Position numbers and translations under genes: made by a program
Part shown: one piece after another, positions 27,584 to 36,061 of the stretch
How positions within the stretch are numbered: the first letter of the stretch is position 1
Layout of the letters: every line of letters begins with the position of its first letter
Notes under the pieces: model-generated
What the model was told of the DNA's origin: nothing
The model's input: the letters and a program-made list of their open reading frames with translations, nothing else
The model's database searches: none
Source: Chloroflexota bacterium
Lineage (GTDB): Bacteria; Chloroflexota; Anaerolineae; J102
Direction: 5' to 3'
DNA length: 64,000 nucleotides
Assembly (NCBI GenBank): GCA_029782215.1
Contig: JAKOVD010000079.1
Location: 199,884-263,883, forward strand

Positions 27584-28666
27584 ATGGATCCTTCCACCCC
27601 CACCATTGTCGTCATGCAGGGCGATCAGACGGGCCAGGAACTTCTGGCGGAGGCCCTGCGCGTCCTCGATCCGGGGGTGCTTGGCATACCCCTGACCTTT
27701 CTGTCCTTCGATCTGAGCCTGGAGAATCGCCGCCGCACCGGCAACCAGGTCGTGCTGGATGCGGCCGCCGCTCTGGCGGCCACGGGTTTCGGCCTCAAGG
27801 CAGCGACGATCACTCCGGAGACGGCAGGGGATGTGGGCAGCCCCAACGCCATTCTGCGCAAGGAAGTGGATGGCAAGGTCATCGTTCGCACCGGGCGGCG
27901 TATTCCTAACGTGCGTCCCACTGGCGGTGTGCATTCGCCGATCACGGTGGTGCGGATGGCCGTCGATGACGCCTACGGCGCCCAGGAATGGCGGGAAGAC
28001 AGCAATGGCGACGAATGGGCTTACCGCACCGAGAAGATCAGCCGCAGCACCTGCCGCGCCGTCGCCGAGTACAGCTTCTACCATGCCCGGCGTACGGGCG
28101 CCAAGGTCTTTGGCGGCCCCAAGTGGACGGTCTCACCCGTCTACGAAGGGATGTTGAAGGAAGAAATGGATGCCGCCGCCCGCCGCTATCCCGGTGTGCG
28201 CTACGAGCCCCAGCTTATCGACGCCACCTATGCGCTGCTGATCACCAATGCCGGCGAGGCGATGGTCATTCCGTCGCTGAACCGGGATGGCGACTGCCTG
28301 AGCGACCTGGTGCTGCAGATGTTTGGCTCCATCGCCGGCTCCGAGTCCCTCTTGTTGTCATTCGACGCAAATTTCAAGGTCAAGGTGGTAATGGCCGAGG
28401 CGCCGCACGGCACGGCGCCATCGCTGCAGGGCAAGAACCTGGCCAACCCCATGGCCATGATCCTGGCGGGAGCGACCCTGCTCAACTACATCGACACGCC
28501 TGCCACGACACGTGCCGCGCGTGCCGTCTACGAGGCGACGCTGGAGGCGGTCTATGAGGGCGTGCGCACCTTCGACCTCGGTGGGCACTACACGACATCG
28601 GATTTCACGGATGAGGTCATCCGTCGCGTGCGCACCAAGCTGGAAGTGTGGGCCGTGATCGGCTAG
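27584..28666 (+). CDS. Isocitrate/isopropylmalate-type NAD(P)-dependent dehydrogenase
   Basis: 360 residues from the ATG at 27584, which is preceded by GAGGAGA. The decarboxylating dehydrogenase fold is shown by VVMQGDQTGQELL, the substrate loop NVRPTGGVHSPI, YSFYHARRTGAKVFGGPKW, the metal-binding DGDCLSDLVLQMFGS, and the cofactor loop AEAPHGTAPSLQGKNLANPM. The family oxidatively decarboxylates isocitrate, 3-isopropylmalate, tartrate or homoisocitrate. The loop FGG-PKW after the catalytic Tyr-Lys region differs from textbook Icd and LeuB, so the substrate is left open. Confidence 0.85.
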   Translation: MDPSTPTIVVMQGDQTGQELLAEALRVLDPGVLGIPLTFLSFDLSLENRRRTGNQVVLDAAAALAATGFGLKAATITPETAGDVGSPNAILRKEVDGKVIVRTGRRIPNVRPTGGVHSPITVVRMAVDDAYGAQEWREDSNGDEWAYRTEKISRSTCRAVAEYSFYHARRTGAKVFGGPKWTVSPVYEGMLKEEMDAAARRYPGVRYEPQLIDATYALLITNAGEAMVIPSLNRDGDCLSDLVLQMFGSIAGSESLLLSFDANFKVKVVMAEAPHGTAPSLQGKNLANPMAMILAGATLLNYIDTPATTRAARAVYEATLEAVYEGVRTFDLGGHYTTSDFTDEVIRRVRTKLEVWAVIG

Positions 28667-28737
28667 AAGCCGGCGGCGAGTAGCGCCAGCCTGCCGCACG
28701 ATCCTGCAGCGCCGCTTGCCACTCCGGTGCAGGCCTG

Positions 28738-28789
28738 TGCTAAACTCCATTCCGCAACGAGGCGCCTTGTGCAAGGGCGCCTCTTCTTT
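28738..28789 (+). promoter_or_regulatory. Extended -10 promoter followed by a terminator-like attenuator before xpt
   Basis: TGCTAAACT (28738-28746) looks like an extended -10. Seven or more bases on, GAGGCGCC (28759-28766) pairs with GGCGCCTC (28776-28783) around an inner TTG/CAA helix and is followed by TTCTTTG. The hairpin is therefore in the leader of the xpt-like gene (start 28820). It may be an attenuator, or simply the terminator of the upstream dehydrogenase. Confidence 0.5.
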
Positions 28790-28819
28790 GTTCCCGGCCG
28801 GTTCTGAGCGAGCGCAGCC

Positions 28820-29437
28820 ATGTACCTACTTGAACGCATTAATGCCCTGGTGGGCGAGCAGGGGAAAGCTGTTGGTGACAGCATTGTCAACGTCGATACG
28901 CTGCTCAACCACCGTATCGACTATACATTCAGCGCCTACGCAGGCACGGTGTTGGCGCGGGTGGTGCAGCAGCAGTCCATCGACGTCATCTTCACGGCTG
29001 AGGCGTCGGGCATTAGCATCGCCGTCTTCACCGCCATGACCGTCAACAATGAGCAGTGGCCGCATCCGGCATCAGTCGTGTTTGCCAAGAAGAGCCGTCC
29101 GATCACCCTTCCCGAGGGCGGTTACTACGCGATCGATTCCTTCAGCCGCACCAGGAACAGGCCGGTGACGCTGTACCTGGGCAGCCACGTCATCCCCAAG
29201 GGCGCACGCGTCTACATCGTGGACGATTTTCTGGCCCAGGGTGTCACGTTGGCGGCATTGGGGGACCTCGTGCTCAAGGCGGGGGCTGAGATCGCAGCCT
29301 TTGGCGTCGTGGTGGAGAAGGCGTTCGAACAGGGGCGCCGGGAGCTGGAGCGCTTTGGGGTCCCGGTGGTCTCCCTCGTCAAGGTGACGAGCCTGGAGGG
29401 CGGCGTGCTCAACCTGGCGCCGCCGAGCCTGACCTGA
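28820..29437 (+). CDS. Xanthine phosphoribosyltransferase-like protein
   Basis: 205 residues, close to the Xpt length of about 190. The PRPP-binding motif is VYIVDDFLAQGVTLAALGDL and the PPi-loop region is VIFTAEASGISIAVFTA. The pattern FAKKSRPITLPEGGYYAIDSFSRTR fits the xanthine/guanine PRT flexible hood. The reaction would be xanthine plus PRPP to XMP, a purine salvage step. The hairpin in its leader may regulate it; no purine riboswitch core was recognised. Confidence 0.8.
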   Translation: MYLLERINALVGEQGKAVGDSIVNVDTLLNHRIDYTFSAYAGTVLARVVQQQSIDVIFTAEASGISIAVFTAMTVNNEQWPHPASVVFAKKSRPITLPEGGYYAIDSFSRTRNRPVTLYLGSHVIPKGARVYIVDDFLAQGVTLAALGDLVLKAGAEIAAFGVVVEKAFEQGRRELERFGVPVVSLVKVTSLEGGVLNLAPPSLT

Positions 29438-29456
29438 CAAGTCCGCATGTTCTCTG

Positions 29457-29471
29457 TGCTATAATCGTCCC
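29457..29471 (+). promoter_or_regulatory. Promoter for a leaderless mRNA
   Basis: The extended -10 TGCTATAAT ends at 29465 and the ATG of the next gene begins at 29472, six bases on. Transcription starting at the normal distance would begin at or next to the A of the ATG. No SD can fit. A weak CTGACA lies 20 bases upstream. Confidence 0.65.
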
Positions 29472-30977
29472 ATGTCTGGTCGCTTCGGGGCGGTGAGCGC
29501 ACTTGCCGGATACGTCCTTGTGGCGCTGTTGCTGTCCGCGCCTGCGTGGGCGCCGCTGACCCGTCCCGGCCTGCCTGCGAGCCAGTCAGGTCCGCTGTCG
29601 GTGCTCAAGCTGTATAGCTTCGAACGGGGCGAGGGCCTGGCATTGGGCCAGACCTCGGATCGCTGGCGTGGGGAGGGACCGTGGGCCTATGGGGTCGCCC
29701 GCATGGGGCGGCTGGTGGGCCTGAGCGGTGTGGCGGCGGTCAAGCTCAGCATGGGCCTGGCCCTGGCAGTGCTGGCCGCAGCCCTTCTCGGATGGGTGAG
29801 TCTCCTGGCGGGGGTTCGCGCCGGCGTCCTGGCAGCGCTCCTGGCCGTCCTGGCGCCTCCTGTGCTCGGCGCTATCTACATCACCGGCGCTCCGGCTGTG
29901 CTCTGGGTGACGGCCGGGCTGACCCTGGCAGCCTGGGGTATGGTCGCGCCGGGGCGCTGGGGGTGGGTGCTTGCCGGCCTGGGCAGCTTCATCGCCCTGA
30001 GCGCTTTGCCGGGCCTGGGGCTGTGGGCGGCGGCAGTGCTGCTGGTCCTGGCTCTGAGCCGGCGGCGCTGGCCGGCGGCGGTGGCGGTTCTGGCCGGCGC
30101 CGGGCTGGGGCTGTTCCTGACCACGCCCTGGTCGCGCACCGTGCAGGCGGCGGGCGACAGCCAGGGTGTCCAGCTCTACCAACTCGTCGAGCCTGGCTGG
30201 GCCTGGGTCACCGATGCGATGGGGATAGCTGCAGCGCGCCCTGCCTTGAGCTTCTCACTTGGCTTTGGCCTGCTGGGCCTGCTGATCGTAGCCATCTGGG
30301 CGTTGGCCGATCGCCGGTCCATCCCGCGTGGGCCCTGGCTCTGGCCGCTGGCGCTGGGGGGACTCCTGGTTGCGGCAAGCCTGGATGAGGTGGCAGAGCG
30401 GGTCGCCTTCATCCGGGCGACGACGCCGGCGCCGTGGTATTTGCTGCTGCTCGCCCTGCCTCTGCTGGCAGCCACGGCTGCGTCGGCGTTGCGGTTTCTG
30501 CCCGGTCTGCGCCAGGCCCCGCTGTGGGCGGCGCTGCTGATCCTGCCCCTGTTGGCTGCTGTGCCTTTCCTCTCCCCGGACATGCTGGTCTACGACGTGC
30601 CGCCCGCTGCTGCCGCCACCTTCGGCGATCAACAGGTCATGCTTCTGAATCTGGAGCGCCAGGGAACCACAGCGCCGGGCAGCGACGTCACCTTGAAGGC
30701 CACATGGCTGGCTTTGCAGCCCCTCGATTTCGACTACAACGTTTTTGTCCATGCCGAGGACGCGTCCGGCGCCAGCTATGCCCAGGTCGACGTCCAGCCG
30801 CAGGCCGGCGTCCGCCCCATGACGACCTGGCAGCCGGGCGAGATCGTGACTGACACCTACCACCTGACCATTCCAGTGCAGGCGCCCGATGGCCTTCACC
30901 TGACCCTGGGCCTGTACAACTGGCAGACACAGGAACGCCTGCGCACCGGCAGCGGCAACGCCCTCGATCTGCCTTAG
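29472..30977 (+). CDS. Polytopic membrane protein of unknown function
   Basis: 501 residues. The first ~370 residues are strongly hydrophobic, with roughly ten membrane helices (for example GYVLVALLLSAPAWAPL and VLAALLAVLAPPVLGAIYI). The C-terminal ~130 residues are soluble and beta-rich (MLLNLERQGTTAPGSDVTLK, YNVFVHAEDASGASYAQVD, LGLYNWQTQERL). That tail domain is common behind glycosyltransferase-like membrane proteins of Chloroflexota. It is the first gene of a four-gene run and is probably translated from a leaderless transcript. Confidence 0.75.
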   Translation: MSGRFGAVSALAGYVLVALLLSAPAWAPLTRPGLPASQSGPLSVLKLYSFERGEGLALGQTSDRWRGEGPWAYGVARMGRLVGLSGVAAVKLSMGLALAVLAAALLGWVSLLAGVRAGVLAALLAVLAPPVLGAIYITGAPAVLWVTAGLTLAAWGMVAPGRWGWVLAGLGSFIALSALPGLGLWAAAVLLVLALSRRRWPAAVAVLAGAGLGLFLTTPWSRTVQAAGDSQGVQLYQLVEPGWAWVTDAMGIAAARPALSFSLGFGLLGLLIVAIWALADRRSIPRGPWLWPLALGGLLVAASLDEVAERVAFIRATTPAPWYLLLLALPLLAATAASALRFLPGLRQAPLWAALLILPLLAAVPFLSPDMLVYDVPPAAAATFGDQQVMLLNLERQGTTAPGSDVTLKATWLALQPLDFDYNVFVHAEDASGASYAQVDVQPQAGVRPMTTWQPGEIVTDTYHLTIPVQAPDGLHLTLGLYNWQTQERLRTGSGNALDLP

Positions 30978-30983
30978 TCTGGC

Positions 30984-32795
30984 ATGAAGCCTTTCTACCG
31001 TTCTCCCTCTTTTTGGATCACGACGCTGTTGGCACTGTTCGCCCTGGCGCCGCTGCTGCGTCCCGGCTATTTCTGGGGCGCGCACGATGCCCGGCATGAT
31101 ATCTATTTCATCCAGCAATACAATATTACCTGGAACGAAGGTGCGCTTTTTCCACGGTGGTCGCCGGATTGGGCCTTTGGGTACGGCTACCCCTTCTTCA
31201 ATATCTACGCTCCGGCGGCGACCTTCCTGGGCACAGCGCTCTATCGTGTGTTCTCACTGACGCTTGAAGGCGCAGTCAAGGCGACCTTCATGGTGACTTT
31301 GCTGCTCAGCGCCTGGAGCATGTGGTTCTTTGTCCGCGACAGCCGGGGTGAACGGGCGGCGCTGGTGGCGGCGGTGGCGTACGTCTACGTGCCCTACCAC
31401 TTGCTCGACATCTATGTACGGGCTGCCATGGCCGAGTCCCTGGCGTTGGCGCTGCTGCCGCTGGCGCTGCTGGGCGTGCGGCGCACGATCCTGCGACCTG
31501 GGCCGTGGTCGCTTGCCCTGGCGGCGGTCGCCTATGCTGCCGTTCATCTGAGCTCGAACCTGGTGGCGCTGCTCTTTACGCCCTTGCTGCTGGTTTACGC
31601 CTTGGTTTTGGCTGTGGGACAGGCGCGCCAGCAGGAGGGCCGGCGCCTGCGTGCGTTGGCCAGGGCCCTGGTGGGACCACTGGCGGGGATGGCGCTGGGA
31701 GTGGCCCTGGCCGCCTTCTTTGTGCTTCCGGCGTTGGTCGAGTCTCGTTATGTTAACCTTCAGCAGTGGTATGGGGGCTACTACAACTTCCACGACCATT
31801 TCGTCTACCTGGCGCAGCTCATTGATCCCAAATGGGGCTTCGGCATCAGCACCCCCGGTCCCGACGATCCCATCAGCTATCAGCTCGGCCTGGCGCCTTT
31901 CGCCCTGGCGGTCCTGGCGCTCTGGCGGTGGCTGCGGCCGCGCAGCGCCTGGCAGCGCGGCCAGCGCCTGGAAACGGGCTTCTGGCTGCTGATGCTCGGC
32001 GGCAGTGTCTGGCTGACGACGGCGGCTTCGGCGGTGGCTTGGGATCACGTGCCCCTGGTCGCTTCTGCCCAGTTCCCGTGGCGCTATCTCACCCTGGGCG
32101 GCCTCTGTCTGGCCATCCTGGCCCCTACCATCCTGCCGAATGATGAGCCGGAGACCGCCGGATCATCCTGGCTGGCGCCCCTGCTGCTGGCAGGACTGCT
32201 GATTCTAAGCAGCTCTCCCTATTTGCGCGTTCAAATCGCGGCCCCGCCGCCGGGCGGCGACACACTGGCCGGTCTCATGGAGTTCCAGCGCAGTGCCAAC
32301 GAGATGACCGGGGTGACGGCGGCCGCGACCGAAGTGCCCACATGGTCTCCTCTTGCCGACCTGCACGTCGCCGACAAGCCCATCACAACCCAGGTGAACT
32401 ACAGCCTGGTGCCTCAGAACGCGACCCTGGCCGTCGATGCACGCGAGCACCGCGTCGACAGCGAGCTGGTTTGGGTGCACTCAGGCCGCGAAGGGCAGCG
32501 CGTGCCGTTCTACCGGCAATGGTATCCGGGCTGGACGGCCACTCTGTTCGATCTAGCGACCGGGCAGGTGCGCAGTCGTTATGCCTTGACCCAGGCGGAT
32601 ACCAGCGCACCCTACGGGCTCCTCAATGTGCCGGTGCCGGCGGGCGAGTTCCTGCTGCGGCTGAGCTTCGAGGACACACCCGTGCGCCGTGCCGGTGAAT
32701 GGCTATCCCTGGCGGCCCTCCTGGTGGTGGCTTCTCTCATCGCCTGGCCGGTCTGGGGACGGCTGCGCTCGCGGGCCGCCGGCTCCTCACGCTAA
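30984..32795 (+). CDS. PTPS-related polytopic membrane protein (first of two tandem paralogs)
   Basis: 603 residues, starting 6 bases after the previous stop. About ten membrane helices are followed by a soluble C-terminal beta domain and a last membrane helix. It resembles the membrane family annotated as 6-pyruvoyl-tetrahydropterin-synthase-related, which looks like a GT-C glycosyltransferase scaffold. It shows GAHDARHDIYFIQQYN near the N-terminus (acidic/His loop after TM1) and PRWSPDWAFGYGYPFF. The next gene has the same signature residues. A role in cell-surface glycan assembly is an inference. Confidence 0.7.
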   Translation: MKPFYRSPSFWITTLLALFALAPLLRPGYFWGAHDARHDIYFIQQYNITWNEGALFPRWSPDWAFGYGYPFFNIYAPAATFLGTALYRVFSLTLEGAVKATFMVTLLLSAWSMWFFVRDSRGERAALVAAVAYVYVPYHLLDIYVRAAMAESLALALLPLALLGVRRTILRPGPWSLALAAVAYAAVHLSSNLVALLFTPLLLVYALVLAVGQARQQEGRRLRALARALVGPLAGMALGVALAAFFVLPALVESRYVNLQQWYGGYYNFHDHFVYLAQLIDPKWGFGISTPGPDDPISYQLGLAPFALAVLALWRWLRPRSAWQRGQRLETGFWLLMLGGSVWLTTAASAVAWDHVPLVASAQFPWRYLTLGGLCLAILAPTILPNDEPETAGSSWLAPLLLAGLLILSSSPYLRVQIAAPPPGGDTLAGLMEFQRSANEMTGVTAAATEVPTWSPLADLHVADKPITTQVNYSLVPQNATLAVDAREHRVDSELVWVHSGREGQRVPFYRQWYPGWTATLFDLATGQVRSRYALTQADTSAPYGLLNVPVPAGEFLLRLSFEDTPVRRAGEWLSLAALLVVASLIAWPVWGRLRSRAAGSSR

Positions 32796-32835
32796 GCCGC
32801 ACTCTTCGTTAGCACTCCCAGTTTACCGCCTACCC

Positions 32836-34560
32836 TTGTCTCGCCGTTCACCTTTCCTCCTCGTTTTCCTGCTCACGCTGTTTGCCTGGGCGCCTCTGCT
32901 CGCGTCCGGCTACTTCCTGGGCGCGCATGACGCCAAGCACAGCTTGTTCTGGCTCGTGGAGTTCGACCTGGGGCTGCGCGATGGTTTCCTCTGGCCGCGC
33001 TGGGCGCCCGACCAGGTGCTGGGCTACGGGTATCCACTCTTCACCTTCTATGCGCCGCTGCCGTTCTACCTGGCGGAGATCTTCCACTTGTTGGGCGCGG
33101 GCATTGCCGGGGCGATCAAGATCACGTGGGCGCTGGCTTTCGTGCTTGCGGGAGTCACCATGTATCGTTTCGCCCGGCGCCTTTGGGGAGAGGGTCCAGG
33201 CTTCGTGGCGGCGCTGCTCTACGTCTATGCGCCCTATCATTTCGTTAATATCTATGTGCGGGCGGCGCTGGCCGAGTTTGTCGCCTATGCCCTCTTCCCG
33301 TGGGCGCTGCACTGCTTCTGGGACCTGCTGGAACAGGGCAACGGTCGTCGTTTTGCCCTGGCTGCCCTGAGCCTGGGTCTCATTCTGTTGTCGCACAGCG
33401 TCACCTTGATTCTCTTCCCGCCGGCGCTGGCGCTGCTTGTTCTTTACTGGCTGGCGCTGCGCTGGCGCCGGGAGCGACGCCTGCCCTGGCGCCCGGCGCT
33501 GCTGGCTCTGGGCGCCGCCCTGCTGGCCGTTCTGCTCTCGGCCATCTTCGTGCTGCCGGCGCTGGCCGAGAGCCGCTACATTGTCCAGGAGCAGTGGCTG
33601 CCCGACACCTATCGCTACAGCAACCAGTTCATCTATCTCTACCAGCTTTTCAGCGGCGAATGGGGCTTTGGCAATGCCCTGCCCGGTCCTGCCGATGGCA
33701 TGAGCCAGCAGGTGGGACTCTGGCTGGTAGTGTTGGGGCTGGCTTCCTTACCCTTGCTCTGGCGCTACCGGCCGGCGCAGCGGGGCGTGCTCGTGGGCTT
33801 CATTGCCGCCTCCCTGGTCTGTGTGGGCGCCACCCAGGCTGCCAGCGCGCCCGTCTGGGCGCTCGTCCCGTTGTTCGCCCTGATCCAGTTTCCTTTCCGG
33901 TTGCTGTCGCTGGCTGCCCTGTTCCTGGCGTTGGCTGCGGCCGGAGTCCTGGCGGCCCTGGACGCCAGGCGTCGTGGTCTCGGCCCTGCCCATATCGCCC
34001 TTGGTCTTGCCGTCGTGTTGGCCTCCTATCCCTACACGCAGCCACAGCACACCCCGGTCACCGATCGCAACCAGAGCCCCACGGCGGTGATCGACTTCGA
34101 GATGGCTTTCCCCGACATGCGCGGCAGCACCGCCTTGGCCGGGAAGCCGCCGGTTGATAGCCCGAAGCGGACAGCCTACGAGTCTGGCGCCGATCTGCCA
34201 CTGGCAGGTATCATAAGCGGCGTGGGCCAGGTGACGCCTGTGCGTCATGGCGCCGGGTCCGAACAGGTGCGTGTCAGCGCCCAAACCCCTGTCACGCTCC
34301 AGTTCTACACCTACTGGTATCCCGGCTGGCAGGCTACCGCCAACGGGCAGCCGGTGGCGATTCGCGCCGGTGGACCCGATGCCCTGATCACCCTGGACCT
34401 GCCCGCAGGAGAGCACGAAGTCCGCATTCGCTTTGCCAACACTCCCATCCGCAGCGTGGCTGCCGTGCTTTCGATCCTGGCCGTAGTGATCATCGTCCTC
34501 CTTCTCATTGTGCCGGTGTGGCGCCGGCGCCGTCTGCTCCAACCTCCCTCTGCTTCGTGA
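32836..34560 (+). CDS. PTPS-related polytopic membrane protein (second tandem paralog)
   Basis: About 574 residues if started at the TTG at 32836; the frame is open further upstream into the previous gene, so the start is uncertain. It shares with its neighbour the blocks FAWAPLLASGYFLGAHDAKH, PRWAPDQVLGYGYPLF, YVYAPYHFVNIYVRAALAE and the ending pattern FYTYWYPGWQATANGQPV. This indicates a tandem duplication. It has about ten membrane segments. The stop overlaps the next start (GTGA), so the genes are coupled. Confidence 0.7.
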   Translation: MSRRSPFLLVFLLTLFAWAPLLASGYFLGAHDAKHSLFWLVEFDLGLRDGFLWPRWAPDQVLGYGYPLFTFYAPLPFYLAEIFHLLGAGIAGAIKITWALAFVLAGVTMYRFARRLWGEGPGFVAALLYVYAPYHFVNIYVRAALAEFVAYALFPWALHCFWDLLEQGNGRRFALAALSLGLILLSHSVTLILFPPALALLVLYWLALRWRRERRLPWRPALLALGAALLAVLLSAIFVLPALAESRYIVQEQWLPDTYRYSNQFIYLYQLFSGEWGFGNALPGPADGMSQQVGLWLVVLGLASLPLLWRYRPAQRGVLVGFIAASLVCVGATQAASAPVWALVPLFALIQFPFRLLSLAALFLALAAAGVLAALDARRRGLGPAHIALGLAVVLASYPYTQPQHTPVTDRNQSPTAVIDFEMAFPDMRGSTALAGKPPVDSPKRTAYESGADLPLAGIISGVGQVTPVRHGAGSEQVRVSAQTPVTLQFYTYWYPGWQATANGQPVAIRAGGPDALITLDLPAGEHEVRIRFANTPIRSVAAVLSILAVVIIVLLLIVPVWRRRRLLQPPSAS

Positions 34561-35615
34561 CCCACTTTTCCTCTCAAGAGCGTTATTGCCCTAACTGCGG
34601 CGCCCGCGTCAGTCACTCCGCCGAGGAGTGCTTCATGTGCGGCGCCGATCTCAACGCGCCCGAACGCCGGCGCCGGCGGCTGCCGTTTGGCGATATTGCC
34701 TTGCTGCTGGGCATTGTCGCCGCCGTGGTCGTCTGGTGGCGATGGGATTCCAGGCAGCGGGTCCTGGCGCTCACGCCGACGCCCACGGCGGTACCGACGG
34801 CGACGGCAACGCCGCCAGCCACGGCCACGCCGACACCCCTGCCCACGGCCACCCCGACGATCACGCCTACCCCGATTCCTGTTGTCTACACGGTGCAGTC
34901 AGGCGATGCGCTGCTCAGCATTGCCGGCAAATACGGCATCACCCTGGACGAGCTCCTGGCCGCCAACAATCGCAAGCCCGGTGAGCCGCTGCGCATCGGC
35001 CAGATGCTGATCATCCCGGCCCCGCAGCCAACGCCCACACCGGGTCCGGCGCCAGCGGCCGACGCCACCGCTGTCCCTGTGCCGGCCGGCGGTGTCATCA
35101 ACTACCTGGTCAAACCAGGCGATACCCTGAGTGACATCGCCTCGCGCTACAACGTCGACGTCACTACTTTGCTGACCCGCAACGACATCGCCAACCCTGA
35201 CAAGTTGATTCCTGGCACCTTCCTGGTGATTTCAACCGGACCTTTGCCGTCAGGCGCCGATGACATTGCACCTCTACCCACGGCCGTCTACCAGGCGCCC
35301 GTGCTGGTGAGCCCGCCCGATCGCGGCGCGCCGATCGAGGACGTCTCCCCCCTGTTGCGTTGGGTTTCCGCCGGGCTCCTGCCCGAGGATGAATGGTACA
35401 AGGTCAGCATGGCTTACGCCGACCCGTCGCTGCCGGCGATCGAGCCTGCGCTGACCAAGGCGACCAGCCTGCGCTTGGCGCCAGCGCTGCGGCCGCCGCA
35501 TGACGCCACTTCCGCCGAGGTGCTGTGGTGGGTCTACGTGGTGCGGCAGGACGCGGACGGCCGTTACGTTGCCATGAGCCCGTCCAGCACTGTGCGGCGC
35601 TTCACCTGGCAATAA
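34557..35615 (+). CDS. Zinc-ribbon / transmembrane / double LysM protein
   Basis: 352 residues from a GTG that overlaps the previous stop (GTGA). A zinc ribbon (CPNCGARVSHSAEECFMCGA) comes first, then a basic stretch and one membrane helix (IALLLGIVAAVVVWW). A long Thr/Pro linker leads into two LysM domains (VVYTVQSGDALLSIAGKYGI and NYLVKPGDTLSDIASRYNV). A C-terminal domain near APVLVSPPDRGAPI and LLRWVSAGLLPEDEWYKVSM resembles a fibronectin-like fold. The expected topology is zinc ribbon inside and LysM outside, tying the membrane to peptidoglycan or another glycan. It converges on hit 5 bases away. Confidence 0.85.
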   Translation: MTHFSSQERYCPNCGARVSHSAEECFMCGADLNAPERRRRRLPFGDIALLLGIVAAVVVWWRWDSRQRVLALTPTPTAVPTATATPPATATPTPLPTATPTITPTPIPVVYTVQSGDALLSIAGKYGITLDELLAANNRKPGEPLRIGQMLIIPAPQPTPTPGPAPAADATAVPVPAGGVINYLVKPGDTLSDIASRYNVDVTTLLTRNDIANPDKLIPGTFLVISTGPLPSGADDIAPLPTAVYQAPVLVSPPDRGAPIEDVSPLLRWVSAGLLPEDEWYKVSMAYADPSLPAIEPALTKATSLRLAPALRPPHDATSAEVLWWVYVVRQDADGRYVAMSPSSTVRRFTWQ

Positions 35616-35620
35616 CGACC

Positions 35621-35971
35621 CTAGGCCGGCATCACCATCGGCCCCAGGTGCCGTCCACCCAACAGATGCAGATGGAGATGGGGAACCGACAGGCTGGCAT
35701 CCGGACCGTAGTTGAGCAGCAGGCGGTATCCCGACTCGGCCAGACCCTCGACCGCCGCAATCTGGTTGGCGGCCTGGAACATGCGTCCCAGGATGTCGCT
35801 GCTGTAAGCACGCTCATCGCAGATGTTGTCGATGTGCTGGTTGGGGATGATGAGAACGTGGACGGGCGCCGCCGGATGAATGTCGCGAAAGGCCGTGACA
35901 TCGGCGTTCTGGTAAACGACGTTGGCGGGAAGGTCGCCGCTGGCGATCCGGCAGAAAATGCAGTTGGACAT
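35621..35971 (-). CDS. HIT-family nucleotide-binding hydrolase (HinT-like)
   Basis: 116 residues. The active-site histidine triad is in VPHLHLHLLGGR, preceded by HVLIIPNQHIDNI, and the N-terminus CIFCRIASGDLPANVVYQN is the standard Hint start. Such proteins hydrolyse adenosine phosphoramidates and related nucleotide conjugates. The gene lies downstream of mtaB on the same strand, with about 90 bases of short repeats between them. Confidence 0.93.
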   Translation of the reverse strand: MSNCIFCRIASGDLPANVVYQNADVTAFRDIHPAAPVHVLIIPNQHIDNICDERAYSSDILGRMFQAANQIAAVEGLAESGYRLLLNYGPDASLSVPHLHLHLLGGRHLGPMVMPA

Positions 35972-36000
35972 GGGAGGATGTGGGGTGCGGGTGAGGGGTG

Positions 36001-36035
36001 GAGGGATGCGTAGTTCGTGATGCGTAATGCGTGCC
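36001..36035 (-). repeat. Short tandem repeats upstream of hit
   Basis: Imperfect units of GATGCGTA/GTTCGTGATGCGTAATGCGTG fill 36001-36035, just 5' of the HIT gene on its coding strand. They belong to the same class of AT-poor 7-8 nt repeats seen before several other genes here. Confidence 0.6.
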
Positions 36036-36061
36036 TTGAAGACGTTCTTGGTTCTCTGTGC

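Noticed and set aside
28667..28819. Purine riboswitch upstream of the xpt-like gene
   Set aside because: No conserved aptamer loops were recognised; only a terminator-like hairpin is visible.
32809..32817. TTAGCACTC, half of a CIRCE element, upstream of the second PTPS-related gene
   Set aside because: The second half GAGTGCTAA is absent at any reasonable spacing; a chance match.
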